Translations under genes and position numbers: made by a program
In this document: positions 1 through 7,304 of the stretch, piece by piece
Position numbering within the stretch: the first letter of the stretch is position 1
How the letters are laid out: each line of letters opens with the position of its first letter
The notes under the pieces: model-generated
Databases searched by the model: none
Told to the model about the DNA's origin: nothing
What the model saw: only the letters and a program-made list of their open reading frames with translations
Assembly (NCBI GenBank): GCA_004028495.1
Contig: MTKS01000005.1
Location: 1-13,339 of the forward strand
Length of the DNA: 13,339 nt
Source: Candidatus Electrothrix marina
GTDB taxonomy: Bacteria > Desulfobacterota > Desulfobulbia > Desulfobulbales > Desulfobulbaceae
Direction: 5' to 3'

Positions 1-1555
1 CGGTGCCCTTTTGGAAAGCCGAGGAATGACGGTCACCTTTCAGAAACTTGATCCCTATATCAATGTTGATCCGGGCACCATGAATCCCTTTCAGCACGGA
101 GAGGTTTATGTCACCGACGACGGGGCGGAAACCGATCTGGACATGGGGCATTATGAACGGTACACTGATGCCGTTATGGCGCAGATCAATAATTACACCT
201 CCGGCAGAATCTACTACTCGGTGATAATGAAAGAGCGCCGAGGAGAGTATCTCGGCGGGACAGTGCAGATGATTCCGCATATTACCGATGAGATCAAGCA
301 GGCAGTGATGCAGCTTGACGGCACGGTGGATGTGGCCATCATTGAAATCGGCGGTACAGTCGGTGATATTGAAGGACTGCCCTTTATCGAGGCGATTCGG
401 CAGTTGCGCGGTGATCTCGGGCGGGAATACTCCCTGTACATTCACTTGACCCTGGTGCCGTTTATCAAGACTGCCGGGGAAATCAAGACCAAGCCGACCC
501 AGCATTCAGTCAAGGAGCTGCTGGCCTCGGGTATTCAGCCGGATATCCTGATCTGTCGGACCGAAGTGCCGCTGGAAGACTCGATCAAGAAGAAAATCGC
601 TCTGTTCTGCAATATCGATGCTCCATCAGTTATCACGGCCATTGATGTGGATACGATCTACGAACTCCCGCTCCGTTTGCACGAGGAAGGTGCTGATGAT
701 CGTATTTTGCAAAAATTGGGCATTTGGACCGGTGCGCCGAACACGAAACCCTGGCGGGATCTGGTCCATAAAATAAAGAATCCTGTTCATACCGTCACCA
801 TCGGCATTACCGGGAAATATGTTGAGCTGAAAGAGGCGTATAAGAGCCTGCATGAGTCGCTGATCCACGGAGGAATAGCTAATGATACCAAGGTGGAGCT
901 GAAATATATTGCTGCTGATGACTTGGAAGAGGGTAATTCATCTGCTGAGCTGGAACAATGTGACGGCATCCTGGTGCCGGGCGGCTTCGGCAGCCGAGGG
1001 ACAGAAGGGAAGATCAGGGCCATAGCCTATGCTCGGGAGAACAAGGTGCCTTTTTTCGGTATCTGTCTGGGTATGCAGCTGGCTGTGGTGGAGTTCTCCC
1101 GTGCTGTCGCCGGAATCGTAGGAGCGGATTCCAAGGAGCTCAATCCGGCCACAAAAGATCCGATCATTTACCTGATGAAGGAATGGTATGATTTTCGCAG
1201 CGGCAAGACCGAGATTCGGGACGAAAACTCGAATATGGGCGGAACGCTGCGCCTTGGCGCGTATCCCTGCAAGTTGCGGGAGGAGACCTTGGCCCATGCC
1301 GCCTATCAGCAGGAAGAAATCAGCGAAAGACATCGTCATCGCTATGAGTTAAACAACCTGTATCGTGAGTGCTTGGAAAAGGCCGGGCTCATTGTCAGCG
1401 GAACCTCACCGGATGATACGCTGGTTGAAATTGTGGAACTCTCCGATCACCCTTGGTTCCTCGGTTGTCAGTTCCATCCCGAATTCAAGTCCAGTCCTAT
1501 GAAGCCGCACCCGCTGTTCCGGGATTTTATCAAAGCTGCCTTGAGCAATAAATAG
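1..1555 (+). CDS. pyrG: CTP synthase (glutamine-hydrolysing), 5' truncated by window edge
   Basis: CTP synthase amidates UTP to CTP with ATP and glutamine in the cytosol, the last step of de novo pyrimidine nucleotide synthesis. The reading frame is already open at base 2 (Gly-Ala-Leu-Leu-Glu-Ser-Arg-Gly), which matches the family about 28 residues after the normal start. The TTG at 11 is therefore an internal Leu codon, and the P-loop lies outside the window. The synthetase domain shows [13 protein letters not shown], the DDGAETDLD segment and GHYER. The C-terminal glutamine amidotransferase domain has the nucleophile Cys in [11 protein letters not shown] (codon 1064-1066) and the catalytic HPE in [10 protein letters not shown]. 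The visible part is 514 residues from base 11; with the missing start it would be about 540, normal for PyrG. It ends 53 bases before kdsA with no terminator between, so the two are probably cotranscribed. The identification is secure. Confidence 0.98.
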   Translation, partial: GALLESRGMTVTFQKLDPYINVDPGTMNPFQHGEVYVTDDGAETDLDMGHYERYTDAVMAQINNYTSGRIYYSVIMKERRGEYLGGTVQMIPHITDEIKQAVMQLDGTVDVAIIEIGGTVGDIEGLPFIEAIRQLRGDLGREYSLYIHLTLVPFIKTAGEIKTKPTQHSVKELLASGIQPDILICRTEVPLEDSIKKKIALFCNIDAPSVITAIDVDTIYELPLRLHEEGADDRILQKLGIWTGAPNTKPWRDLVHKIKNPVHTVTIGITGKYVELKEAYKSLHESLIHGGIANDTKVELKYIAADDLEEGNSSAELEQCDGILVPGGFGSRGTEGKIRAIAYARENKVPFFGICLGMQLAVVEFSRAVAGIVGADSKELNPATKDPIIYLMKEWYDFRSGKTEIRDENSNMGGTLRLGAYPCKLREETLAHAAYQQEEISERHRHRYELNNLYRECLEKAGLIVSGTSPDDTLVEIVELSDHPWFLGCQFHPEFKSSPMKPHPLFRDFIKAALSNK

Positions 1556-1608
1556 ATTGAAGCTGCACCGGCTTACAGAAAAAACATCTTTCCGGAGTTT
1601 ATTTGACG

Positions 1609-2451
1609 ATGAAATCCTTTGAGATAAGTATCCTTCCCGGGGGAAAGAAGGTTCCTGTCGGACCTGATCACCCTCTTTTGTTACTGGCCGGCCCCTGCGC
1701 TTTGGAATCCGGCGAACTCGGGTGGCGGATTGCCAAGGAAATGAAGGAGATCTGCGAGCGCTTGGGGATTTCCTATGTGTTTAAGGCATCCTTTGACAAG
1801 GCGAATCGCACCTCATTGGATTCATTTCGAGGACCGGGCCTACGAAACGGGCTGCGTCAGCTTGATCGTATCCGCCAGGAAGTGGGCGTACCTGTGGTCT
1901 CGGATGTTCATGAAACCAGTCAGATGGATCTTGCCGCAGATGCCCTGGATATTATTCAGATCCCGTCCTTTCTCTGTCGTCAGACAGATCTTCTGGTCGC
2001 AGCGGCGAAAACCGGAAAAACCGTGAATCTGAAAAAAGGGCAGTTTATGTCCCCGTGGGATATGAAGCATGCTGTGGACAAGCTGCGCTCAGCCGGTTGT
2101 GATCGTATTTTACTCACCGAGCGCGGAGCAAGCTTCGGCTATAATAATCTCGTGGTGGACATGCGATCTCTGCCTGTAATGCGATCTTTCGGTTGTCCGG
2201 TTATTTTTGACGCTACTCATTCGGTGCAACTGCCCGGCGGAATGGGAGGGAGTTCCGGTGGACAGCGGGAGTTTATTCCGACGTTGAGTAGAGCAGCCAT
2301 GGCCGTCGGAATCGACGGCCTTTTTATGGAGGTTCATCCTGACCCGGATAAAGCCCTCTGTGACGGCCCCAACAGTATCCCCTTGAATGAGGTGGAATCC
2401 CTGCTGAAGCAGCTGTTGGTTATACGGGAAGCCGTACGTAACATAATATAA
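1609..2451 (+). CDS. kdsA: 3-deoxy-D-manno-octulosonate 8-phosphate synthase, metal-dependent type
   Basis: KdsA condenses phosphoenolpyruvate with arabinose 5-phosphate to KDO 8-phosphate, the first committed step to the KDO sugar of LPS. The 280-residue TIM-barrel protein carries AGPCALES (27-34), [12 protein letters not shown] (58-69), [13 protein letters not shown] (139-151), [12 protein letters not shown] and [13 protein letters not shown]. The four residues that form the metal site in metal-dependent enzymes are all present: Cys30, His204, Glu241 and Asp252. Metal-independent KdsA, as in E. coli, has Asn in place of that Cys, so this is predicted to be the divalent-metal class. I chose ATG 1609; a TTG at 1603 adds two residues. 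A GGAG at 1594-1597 lies 11 bases before the ATG and 5 before the TTG, so either start is possible. kdsC begins three bases after the stop. Confidence 0.96.
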   Translation: MKSFEISILPGGKKVPVGPDHPLLLLAGPCALESGELGWRIAKEMKEICERLGISYVFKASFDKANRTSLDSFRGPGLRNGLRQLDRIRQEVGVPVVSDVHETSQMDLAADALDIIQIPSFLCRQTDLLVAAAKTGKTVNLKKGQFMSPWDMKHAVDKLRSAGCDRILLTERGASFGYNNLVVDMRSLPVMRSFGCPVIFDATHSVQLPGGMGGSSGGQREFIPTLSRAAMAVGIDGLFMEVHPDPDKALCDGPNSIPLNEVESLLKQLLVIREAVRNII

Positions 2452-2454
2452 CCA

Positions 2455-3093
2455 ATGGATAAGGTGTCGGATAACAACGGTACATACTCTGATTGCGGAT
2501 TGACGCAGTCCCTGCGTGAACGAGCGATGAAGCGAGAGCAGCCGATTTCGCGCAGTGATGCTTGGCGAGCCGTCATGATGCGGGCGAAAAAGGTTGAAGT
2601 GCTTTTATTGGATGTTGACGGTGTCCTCACTGATGGTACCCTTCTTTATTCAGGAGCATCTGAAGAAATAAAGGGGTTCAATACCTTGGATGGCTTCGGC
2701 CTACGCCTTCTTCGCGAGGCCGGAATTGCTGTGGGCTTAATCACTGCTCGCAGCTCCGAAGCAGTTTCCAAAAGAGCTAAGGAACTCAAGCTGGAGCATG
2801 TGTATACTGATTGCCGCAACAAGAGAGAAGCCTATGCCGCTATTCTTGAACAACATGGCTGGCAACCTGAGCAGACAGCCTATATGGGCGATGACTGGCT
2901 GGATCTGCCTGTCCTGATGCAGGTCGGGTGCAGCTTTGCCCCGGCCGATGCAGCAGCCGAAGTCTGCCGCCAAGTTGATTATGTCACGGAAAGAAGCGGA
3001 GGGCATGGGGCTGTTCGTGAGGCCTGCGAGCTGATCCTGGAGGCAAAGGGTCTGCTTGCCCCGTTGCTGAATAAATACATACAAACGACGTGA
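2455..3093 (+). CDS. kdsC: KDO 8-phosphate phosphatase, HAD superfamily
   Basis: KdsC hydrolyses KDO 8-phosphate, the product of the preceding gene, to KDO and phosphate. HAD motif I is DVDGVLTD (53-60) with nucleophile Asp53 and acid/base Asp55. Motif II is LITARSS (95-101), the motif III Lys is in NKREAY, and motif IV is MGDDWLDLP (144-152). The C-terminal GGHGAVREACELIL is the typical KdsC tail and helps exclude other HAD phosphatases. From ATG 2455 the protein has 212 residues, about 40 more than usual before the core. The ATG pair at 2575/2578, preceded by GGCGAG at 2564-2569, would give the usual length of about 172 with an ordinary AKKVEVLLLDVDG start. The upstream ATG has no visible Shine-Dalgarno but sits 3 bases after the kdsA stop, which suits translational coupling. 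The start is therefore uncertain. The stop overlaps the lptC start by one base (TGATG). Confidence 0.93.
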   Translation: MDKVSDNNGTYSDCGLTQSLRERAMKREQPISRSDAWRAVMMRAKKVEVLLLDVDGVLTDGTLLYSGASEEIKGFNTLDGFGLRLLREAGIAVGLITARSSEAVSKRAKELKLEHVYTDCRNKREAYAAILEQHGWQPEQTAYMGDDWLDLPVLMQVGCSFAPADAAAEVCRQVDYVTERSGGHGAVREACELILEAKGLLAPLLNKYIQTT

Positions 3094-3659
3094 TGATAGG
3101 AAACTATCGAAATCTTCTCTGGGTTATCCCGGTCGGTATTATTGCCGCCGGCCCGTTGTGGAAAGGATATGCGGCGCAATTCCTGAAGCCGAGAGGCGGC
3201 TACGATGCGGTTGCCGAGCGAGCTTATCAGGAGCAGTCGCAGGATTTTGTTATGGATGATGTGCTCATCACCTTCACCACCGAAGGCGTTCAAACCTGGA
3301 CCATTAAGGCCGAACAGGCGCAAACCGGCAAGACCGATCGGGAAATCCATATGATCGATGTTGATGCCCTGTATAACAAAAAGGACGAATCACCTATCAG
3401 CATAACCAGTAAGAACGGAAAATACCATATGGATGATCAGCATCTCACCTTGATTGATGATGTTGTGATTATCAAACCCCTGCAGTATGAAGAGATGTAC
3501 TCCGACCTGCTCCATTATTATGACACCACCAAGATGTTGATCAGTCCCGGACATGTTGAAATCAAGGGACCTAAATTCAACCTCAAGGGCGGGAGAATGG
3601 ATTATGATGTTTCAACAGGTGGTTATGATTTTAATGATCGGGTAGAGGTGGTACTGTAA
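3093..3659 (+). CDS. lptC: LPS export system protein LptC
   Basis: LptC is the bitopic inner-membrane subunit that takes LPS from the LptB2FG transporter and passes it to periplasmic LptA. The 188-residue protein has one N-terminal membrane segment (about residues 8-23, NLLWVIPVGIIAAGPLW). A beta-jellyroll follows with the family's repeated pattern, such as SKNGKYHMDDQHLTLIDDVV and the later GGRMDYDVSTGGYDFNDRVEV. The ATG at 3093 shares its A with the kdsC TGA stop; a GTG at 3090 would add one residue. The position after kdsA and kdsC is classic for this family. In many bacteria lptA and lptB come next, but here a terminator follows at once and the next gene is convergent and unrelated. The assignment rests on fold pattern, length and synteny, because LptC sequences diverge strongly. 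Confidence 0.88.
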   Translation: MIGNYRNLLWVIPVGIIAAGPLWKGYAAQFLKPRGGYDAVAERAYQEQSQDFVMDDVLITFTTEGVQTWTIKAEQAQTGKTDREIHMIDVDALYNKKDESPISITSKNGKYHMDDQHLTLIDDVVIIKPLQYEEMYSDLLHYYDTTKMLISPGHVEIKGPKFNLKGGRMDYDVSTGGYDFNDRVEVVL

Positions 3660-3660
3660 T

Positions 3661-3691
3661 AAAAAAGGCGAACACGTTGTTCACCTTTTTT
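3661..3691. terminator. Bidirectional intrinsic terminator between lptC and the cytochrome gene
   Basis: Arms at 3661-3674 and 3678-3691 are complementary except for one position, around a CGT loop, and are flanked by an A run on one side and a T run on the other. Both convergent genes can therefore end here. The one imperfect pair (3669 with 3683) is a C-A mismatch in the rightward transcript but a G-U wobble in the leftward one, so the hairpin should be slightly stronger for the cytochrome mRNA. It starts one base after the lptC stop. Confidence 0.85.
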
Positions 3692-3698
3692 TACTTGA

Positions 3699-5483
3699 TT
3701 ATATTTTTACTTTTTTCCCCTGAGGAGTAATCGTAGGAGGATCTGCTGACTCAGGAGCAGCCGGTTCCGATGCTGTCGGCTGTGACGGCTCCTGCTCGTC
3801 CTTCTTTCCCTTCTCTTCCTTTTGCTTCTCCTCGCCCTTTTCTTCCTGCTGCTCTACTTTCGGCTTTACTTCCTGCTTCGGTGAAAAACATCCCAGCCGC
3901 TTTACTTTTTCAGAAAAAATAAAATTATCGTCATGCTCGGGGGTATGACATCCCAGGCAGACCTTCTCATCCGGGCGGGCAACAGGTATTTTTCCCTGAC
4001 CGGCACTATGCGCCGCCGCCGGACCATGACAGGCCTCGCAACCGACGTTTTTTAATGATTTAGGCAGCATCAGCAGGAGATTTGCGGCCTTGACCTTGTC
4101 GGCATCATAAAACGGCAACGTGACGTGACAGAGCACACAGTCTTCGTTAAACTGTTGATTTTTCTTTTCCAGGGTGGTCCAAGCCTGTGCATGTTTGCTG
4201 TCCTGCCAAACAGTCATCTGGGCTGCATGGCATTCTCGGCATTTCTGTGAACCTGCTACATCCTGAAGGGTGATTGTCGGTTCGTTCAGACCCAGTTGCG
4301 CAAGTCGTTTTTGGTTGATCTCATTTGCCTTTTGAATAGCTTGATCAATAATCTTTTTGACCTCAGGGTCTTCCGGTAGCGAGGTGTTCAAGGGGTGAAA
4401 GAGATTGGTATATTTGCACATACCTTTATCTTCCGGGGCGGAATCCCTGCTTTTCTTTAACGCCTTTATACTCTTAACAAGCTGTTTTTTCTCAGCAGAT
4501 AATTTTTTATACCCTTTATCCTTTGCCAACACCGCCTTCTTTTTTTGTTTTTCCAAGCGGGCAAGCTGCCGGTTCACTCTCTTCAGGCGATCCTCCTCGG
4601 TTCGTATCCGATTAAAGGAAATATCCGTCCATTGTCCGGCTTCATTCCACTCAATCCGCATCATGCCCAGGTATTTTCCTCGTGTTCCGGTTTGGGCAAT
4701 CAGCGTATTTTTAACTTTATAGGGTTCCGTGGTCGGAGCGGCATGCCCCGATTCAAGAATCATATGAAGGCCGTCAACAATTTCAGCTATTTCTTTATTG
4801 ATTTGGTAGGAATAGCTTGAAAGAAGAATGGTCATATCGACCTTTTTACCGATTTCGGCAAGGGTCTTTGGCAGGGCATCCTGCCAAGGAAGGATGGTAT
4901 AGCCTTTTTCCTTGCCTTCTCCGTTATGCTCGCCCTGATCATCGGTCAACCCGAATAAAGCAATCTTTAAGTCACCGACTTTTGTAATAAGGTACGGTGC
5001 AAAGATGGGTTGTTTTTTCTCCGGATCAACCAGATTCATGGAGAGCCAAACGGTTTTATGTCGCTCCTGAAGCTCTTTTAATACGCTGAGACCACCGGCC
5101 AAGTCGTGGGCGCCGATACCTATAGCCTGACAGTTCATCGCCTGCATAGCCGCAGCAATACCGTCGGCCTGGGCTTTTTTCGCTTGTTCCCTTTTCGCCT
5201 GTATCTTTGTATGCTGAAAAAGCAGAGAGCCGCTGTCAACAAACAAAAAAGGAAGTTTTTCCTGCTGAGCAAGTTTTGTTATCTGTAATGCCTTTCTGGA
5301 CAGTCCGCCCAGTTGTTTTTTCTTTCAACCGCAGGGTTGGAGTTCACCGCGCACATCATTTCCGTAAAAAAGCAAAAATTCTTTTGCCCAGGATGACGGT
5401 GCCACGGTCAGCAGCAAAATCAGCAGCAGAAAAAAATGGGGGAATATGCGTTTTCTTCGAGACAGCATCGCTATAAGATTCAT
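3699..5483 (-). CDS. Exported tetraheme cytochrome c with 5'-nucleotidase-like N-terminal domain; candidate selenoprotein (Sec53)
   Basis: Probable periplasmic electron carrier; substrate unknown. Read from ATG 5483 with the TGA at 5327-5325 as selenocysteine, the protein has 594 residues. A basic start (SRRKR, 8-12) and a Leu-rich core (17-27) end in SWA, a signal-peptidase site after Ala33. A metallophosphoesterase-like domain (about 36-290) follows with FYGNDVRGELQPCG-U-KKKQLGGL (39-61), FVDSGSLLF (81-89) and IGAHDLAGG (123-131). The usual 5'-nucleotidase metal ligands are changed (DxH is DVR, GD is GS, GNH is GAH), so hydrolase activity is doubtful. A Lys-rich helix, probably coiled coil, covers 295-347. 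Four CxxCH haems lie at 415-419, 449-453, 482-486 and 509-513, in a cytochrome c554-like pattern with W..SKHAQAW. The tail from 534 is a charged Lys/Glu then Pro/Ser stretch. ATG 5468 is an alternative start; neither ATG has a clear Shine-Dalgarno. A conventional reading would wrongly start at TTG 5246, losing the signal peptide. A nonsense mutation is the main rival explanation. Confidence 0.82.
5296..5312 (-). promoter_or_regulatory. Candidate bacterial SECIS hairpin
   Basis: Twelve bases after the TGA the mRNA reads CUGGGC-GGACU-GUCCAG. It folds into six pairs (C-G, U-A, G-C, G-C, G-U, C-G) with a five-base loop GGACU. Guanosines at the first loop positions and about 18 bases from UGA to loop fit the known bacterial SECIS pattern, in which SelB recognises the loop inside the coding sequence. 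The loop resembles the GGUCU part of the E. coli fdhF element. Folding was done by eye. Confidence 0.68.
5325..5327 (-). other. In-frame TGA, probable selenocysteine codon (residue 53)
   Basis: The TGA is in frame with both the signal peptide upstream and the haem domain downstream (5327 and 5246 differ by 81 bases, 27 codons). It replaces the second Cys of the PCGC motif that, from memory, related nucleotidase-like cytochromes carry just before a xxxQLGGL segment. Protein-like sequence continues without a break on both sides: RGELQPCG before and KKKQLGGLSRKALQITKLAQ after. A Sec in a Cys position next to another Cys (C-G-U) is the usual chemistry of a redox selenoprotein. Confidence 0.75.
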
Positions 5484-5621
5484 GATATCGTCAACTATGT
5501 TTTTGGTTTTGAAGTGTGTTACGAGGTCTTATGGGCATTTAATTGTATTTATTGGTACTTATGGATACATTCACCGGTCGGGGAAGTTTATCAGAAAACG
5601 AATAACCTCTCCTTCGCCGGG
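5484..5621. other. Spacer between rarA and the selenoprotein cytochrome gene
   Basis: These 138 AT-rich bases should hold the - strand promoter of the cytochrome gene, or a readthrough leader from rarA. I see no convincing -35/-10 pair at 17-base spacing on the - strand; TTGACG at 5493-5488 has no -10 at the right distance. No protein-coding signal is apparent. Its right end runs into a + strand terminator-like hairpin. Confidence 0.5.
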
Positions 5622-5637
5622 TTATCCCGGCTTTTTT
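5616..5637 (+). terminator. Perfect terminator hairpin oriented rightward, overlapping the rarA stop
   Basis: GCCGGG (5616-5621), loop TTAT and CCCGGC (5626-5631) form a perfect 6-bp GC-rich stem followed by six T (5632-5637) on the + strand. No + strand gene ends here. On the - strand the same hairpin lies across the rarA stop codon and is not followed by a T run. It could end an antisense or small RNA coming from the left, or simply act as a 3' stem for the rarA mRNA. Confidence 0.6.
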
Positions 5638-6986
5638 GTCTTCTTCTCCCGTTGTTGCTGTGCCCGTTGCTGAAGGATTTTTCGCCATTTACTCAAGCGA
5701 TCATGAATAACAGCTTCAAATCCTCTTTCCGTGGGCAGGTAAAAACGCTTTCCAGTGAGCTTATCCGGCAAATGTTCCTGAACGACTAGACCATCTTCAG
5801 CGTCATGGGCATACCGGTATCCTTTCCCGTACCCGATTTTTTTCATTAAGCCTGTGGGGGCATTGCGGATATGGAGAGGAACGGGCAATGCACCGGAACG
5901 ACGTATTTCTTCTTTAATCTTTTTTTCTGCTAAATACAAGGCATTGCTTTTCGGTGCCGTAGCTAGGTAAACCGTGGCCTGATATAAGGCCAGTTCGCCC
6001 TCGGGAGAACCGAGCATGTCATAGGCCCTGCGGCAGCTGATTGCCACATCCAGGGCCCTTGGATCGCTGACCCCCACATCCTCGCTGGCAAAACGAATCA
6101 AGCGCCTGGCGATATAGAGCGGGTCTTCGCCGCTGACGAGCATGCGCCCCAACCAATAGCAGGCTCCGTCCGGGTCACTGTCGCGCAGGCTTTTATGCAG
6201 GGCTGAAATCAGGTTGTAATGTTCTTCTCCGGCCCGGTCATAACGAAGTGTCTGTCCCTGCACCACCTCAAGAACGGTTTGGCGAGTGATAGCCAGCGGG
6301 GTGTCGCTCTCTTGTTTTACGATAAGGATTGCAGCGGTCTCAAGATAGTTAAGGGCCCGCCGACAATCGCCGTCAGCAGCCCGGGCGATCATCTCCGCAA
6401 CCTCTCTTTCCATCTGGATTCCGTAATCGCCTAATCCTTTGGTTTCGTTCTGCAAGGCCCGAAGAAGAATACTTGTTATGTCTTCAACGGCAAGAGGCTG
6501 TAAGAGCAGCATCTGGCAGCGCGAGAGCAGGGGCGCAATAACCTCAAAGGAGGGATTTTCCGTTGTTGCGCCGATTAAGGTTAGAAGGCCGCTCTCTACA
6601 TGGGGCAATAAGGCGTCCTGCTGATTTTTGTTAAAACGATGAATTTCGTCGACGAAAAGGATGGTTGGTCTATCTGCTTTCTCCTTATTTTTTTTTGTCT
6701 CCTCAACAATTTTCCTAATCTCTTTTACCCCGGATAACACGGCGGAAAAGAATATAAAATCAGCCTGAATACTATGGGCTAAAATAGAGGCCAAGGTGGT
6801 TTTTCCGGAGCCGGGCGGTCCCCAGAGAAGCAAGGAAGGAATTTTGCCGTTGCTTATTAATTCACGGAGTAATTTTCCCCTGCCGACAAGGTGTTCCTGT
6901 CCGAAAAAATCATCCAGTGAAACCGGTCGCATACGCTCTGCCAGTGGTGTTAAATGATGACTTTCCATCTTCTTATTTTCATTCAT
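5622..6986 (-). CDS. rarA: Replication-associated recombination protein A (AAA+ ATPase RarA/MgsA)
   Basis: RarA is a cytosolic AAA+ ATPase, related to clamp-loader subunits and to eukaryotic WRNIP1, that acts at stalled replication forks. The 454-residue length is normal. The N-terminus has the family FGQEHLVG (28-35). Walker A is GPPGSGKTT (56-64), Walker B is ILFVDEIHRFNKNQQD (109-124), sensor 1 is GATTENPSFE (139-148) and the probable arginine finger is Arg156 in LLSRCQ. The C-terminal half has the RarA-specific RLIRFASEDVGVSDPRAL stretch and the later NAPTGLMKKIGYGKGYRY. A good sigma-70 promoter ends only about eight bases before ATG 6986, so the mRNA may be nearly leaderless. A second ATG, at 6968, has no proper Shine-Dalgarno either. 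The cytochrome gene lies downstream on the same strand, after a 138-base gap. Confidence 0.96.
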   Translation of the reverse strand: MNENKKMESHHLTPLAERMRPVSLDDFFGQEHLVGRGKLLRELISNGKIPSLLLWGPPGSGKTTLASILAHSIQADFIFFSAVLSGVKEIRKIVEETKKNKEKADRPTILFVDEIHRFNKNQQDALLPHVESGLLTLIGATTENPSFEVIAPLLSRCQMLLLQPLAVEDITSILLRALQNETKGLGDYGIQMEREVAEMIARAADGDCRRALNYLETAAILIVKQESDTPLAITRQTVLEVVQGQTLRYDRAGEEHYNLISALHKSLRDSDPDGACYWLGRMLVSGEDPLYIARRLIRFASEDVGVSDPRALDVAISCRRAYDMLGSPEGELALYQATVYLATAPKSNALYLAEKKIKEEIRRSGALPVPLHIRNAPTGLMKKIGYGKGYRYAHDAEDGLVVQEHLPDKLTGKRFYLPTERGFEAVIHDRLSKWRKILQQRAQQQREKKTKKPG

Positions 6987-6994
6987 AGAATGAT

Positions 6995-7023
6995 ATTATC
7001 ATAAGAAAATAAAGGGGCGTCAA
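6995..7023 (-). promoter_or_regulatory. Sigma-70-type promoter of rarA
   Basis: On the - strand, TTGACG (7023-7018) is followed by a 17-base spacer and GATAAT (7000-6995). Each box differs from consensus at one position. Transcription would start near 6988, about two bases before the rarA ATG at 6986. Confidence 0.7.
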
Positions 7024-7164
7024 GATGATAACATGTAAAAAGCACATTATGCCGAATGCTTTTTTGGGTTTAACAGTATGTTATTAATTTATTAATTTTT
7101 TTTTGTTCTTTGTTGAAAATAAATTCGGAATTTTTTTCTGAAAAAGAATAATTAATCGCCGCTG

Positions 7165-7193
7165 TTGCCTTGTCAGAGAGTGAATGGTAGAAT
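7165..7193 (+). promoter_or_regulatory. Candidate promoter of the adenylate cyclase gene
   Basis: TTGCCT (7165-7170), a 17-base spacer and TAGAAT (7188-7193) make a reasonable sigma-70 pair. The start point would fall near 7200, giving a leader of about 105 bases that begins with a stable hairpin. Confidence 0.5.
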
Positions 7194-7203
7194 GTTTGTA
7201 GAA

Positions 7204-7223
7204 TTCTTTCGCCCGCGAAAGAA
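7204..7223. repeat. Perfect 8-bp inverted repeat in the cyclase leader
   Basis: TTCTTTCG (7204-7211) and CGAAAGAA (7216-7223) are exact reverse complements around CCCG. As RNA it is a stable tetraloop hairpin at the very 5' end of the predicted cyclase transcript; as DNA it could be an operator just after the start point. No T run follows, so it is not an intrinsic terminator. Confidence 0.6.
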
Positions 7224-7304
7224 CAAACAGGATCGTTTGTCGTATGGATCAGTTTCCACGATTTCTTTCAATACGTTAAAAAAATTGCACAAAGAGTATT
7301 TATA

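Larger units (their letters stand above)
6987..7304. other. Divergent AT-rich spacer between rarA and the cyclase gene
   Basis: These 318 bases hold the rarA promoter at the left end and the cyclase promoter plus a leader hairpin on the right. The stretch around 7075-7150 is very AT-rich, with TTATTAATTTATTAATT followed by a T run. That would bend and melt easily and may serve as UP-element or nucleoid-protein binding DNA (inference). I see no open reading frame with coding character. Confidence 0.55.

Noticed and set aside
938..1339. 133-codon open frame antisense to pyrG
   Set aside because: It lies wholly inside a highly conserved gene, has no family-like motifs, and is explained by codon bias of the real frame.
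3699..5246. Taking the cytochrome gene to start at TTG 5246
   Set aside because: The codon is an internal Leu in LPFLFVDSG; this start would give a haem protein without a signal peptide, and the coding frame clearly continues upstream through the TGA to 5483.
5431..5445. A frameshift in the signal peptide at the poly-T/poly-C run
   Set aside because: A first count of six T suggested a -1 shift. Recounting 5430-5436 gives seven, and the signal peptide is in frame with the rest without any shift.
5106..5789. Several + strand open frames over the cytochrome 5' end and the spacer
   Set aside because: They are shadows of the - strand genes or low-complexity translations; none has a Shine-Dalgarno plus a recognisable motif.
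7075..7110. AT-rich tract as a replication origin or phage attachment site
   Set aside because: No DnaA-box cluster, integrase gene, tRNA or flanking direct repeats are visible; it is better explained as promoter-proximal AT-rich DNA.
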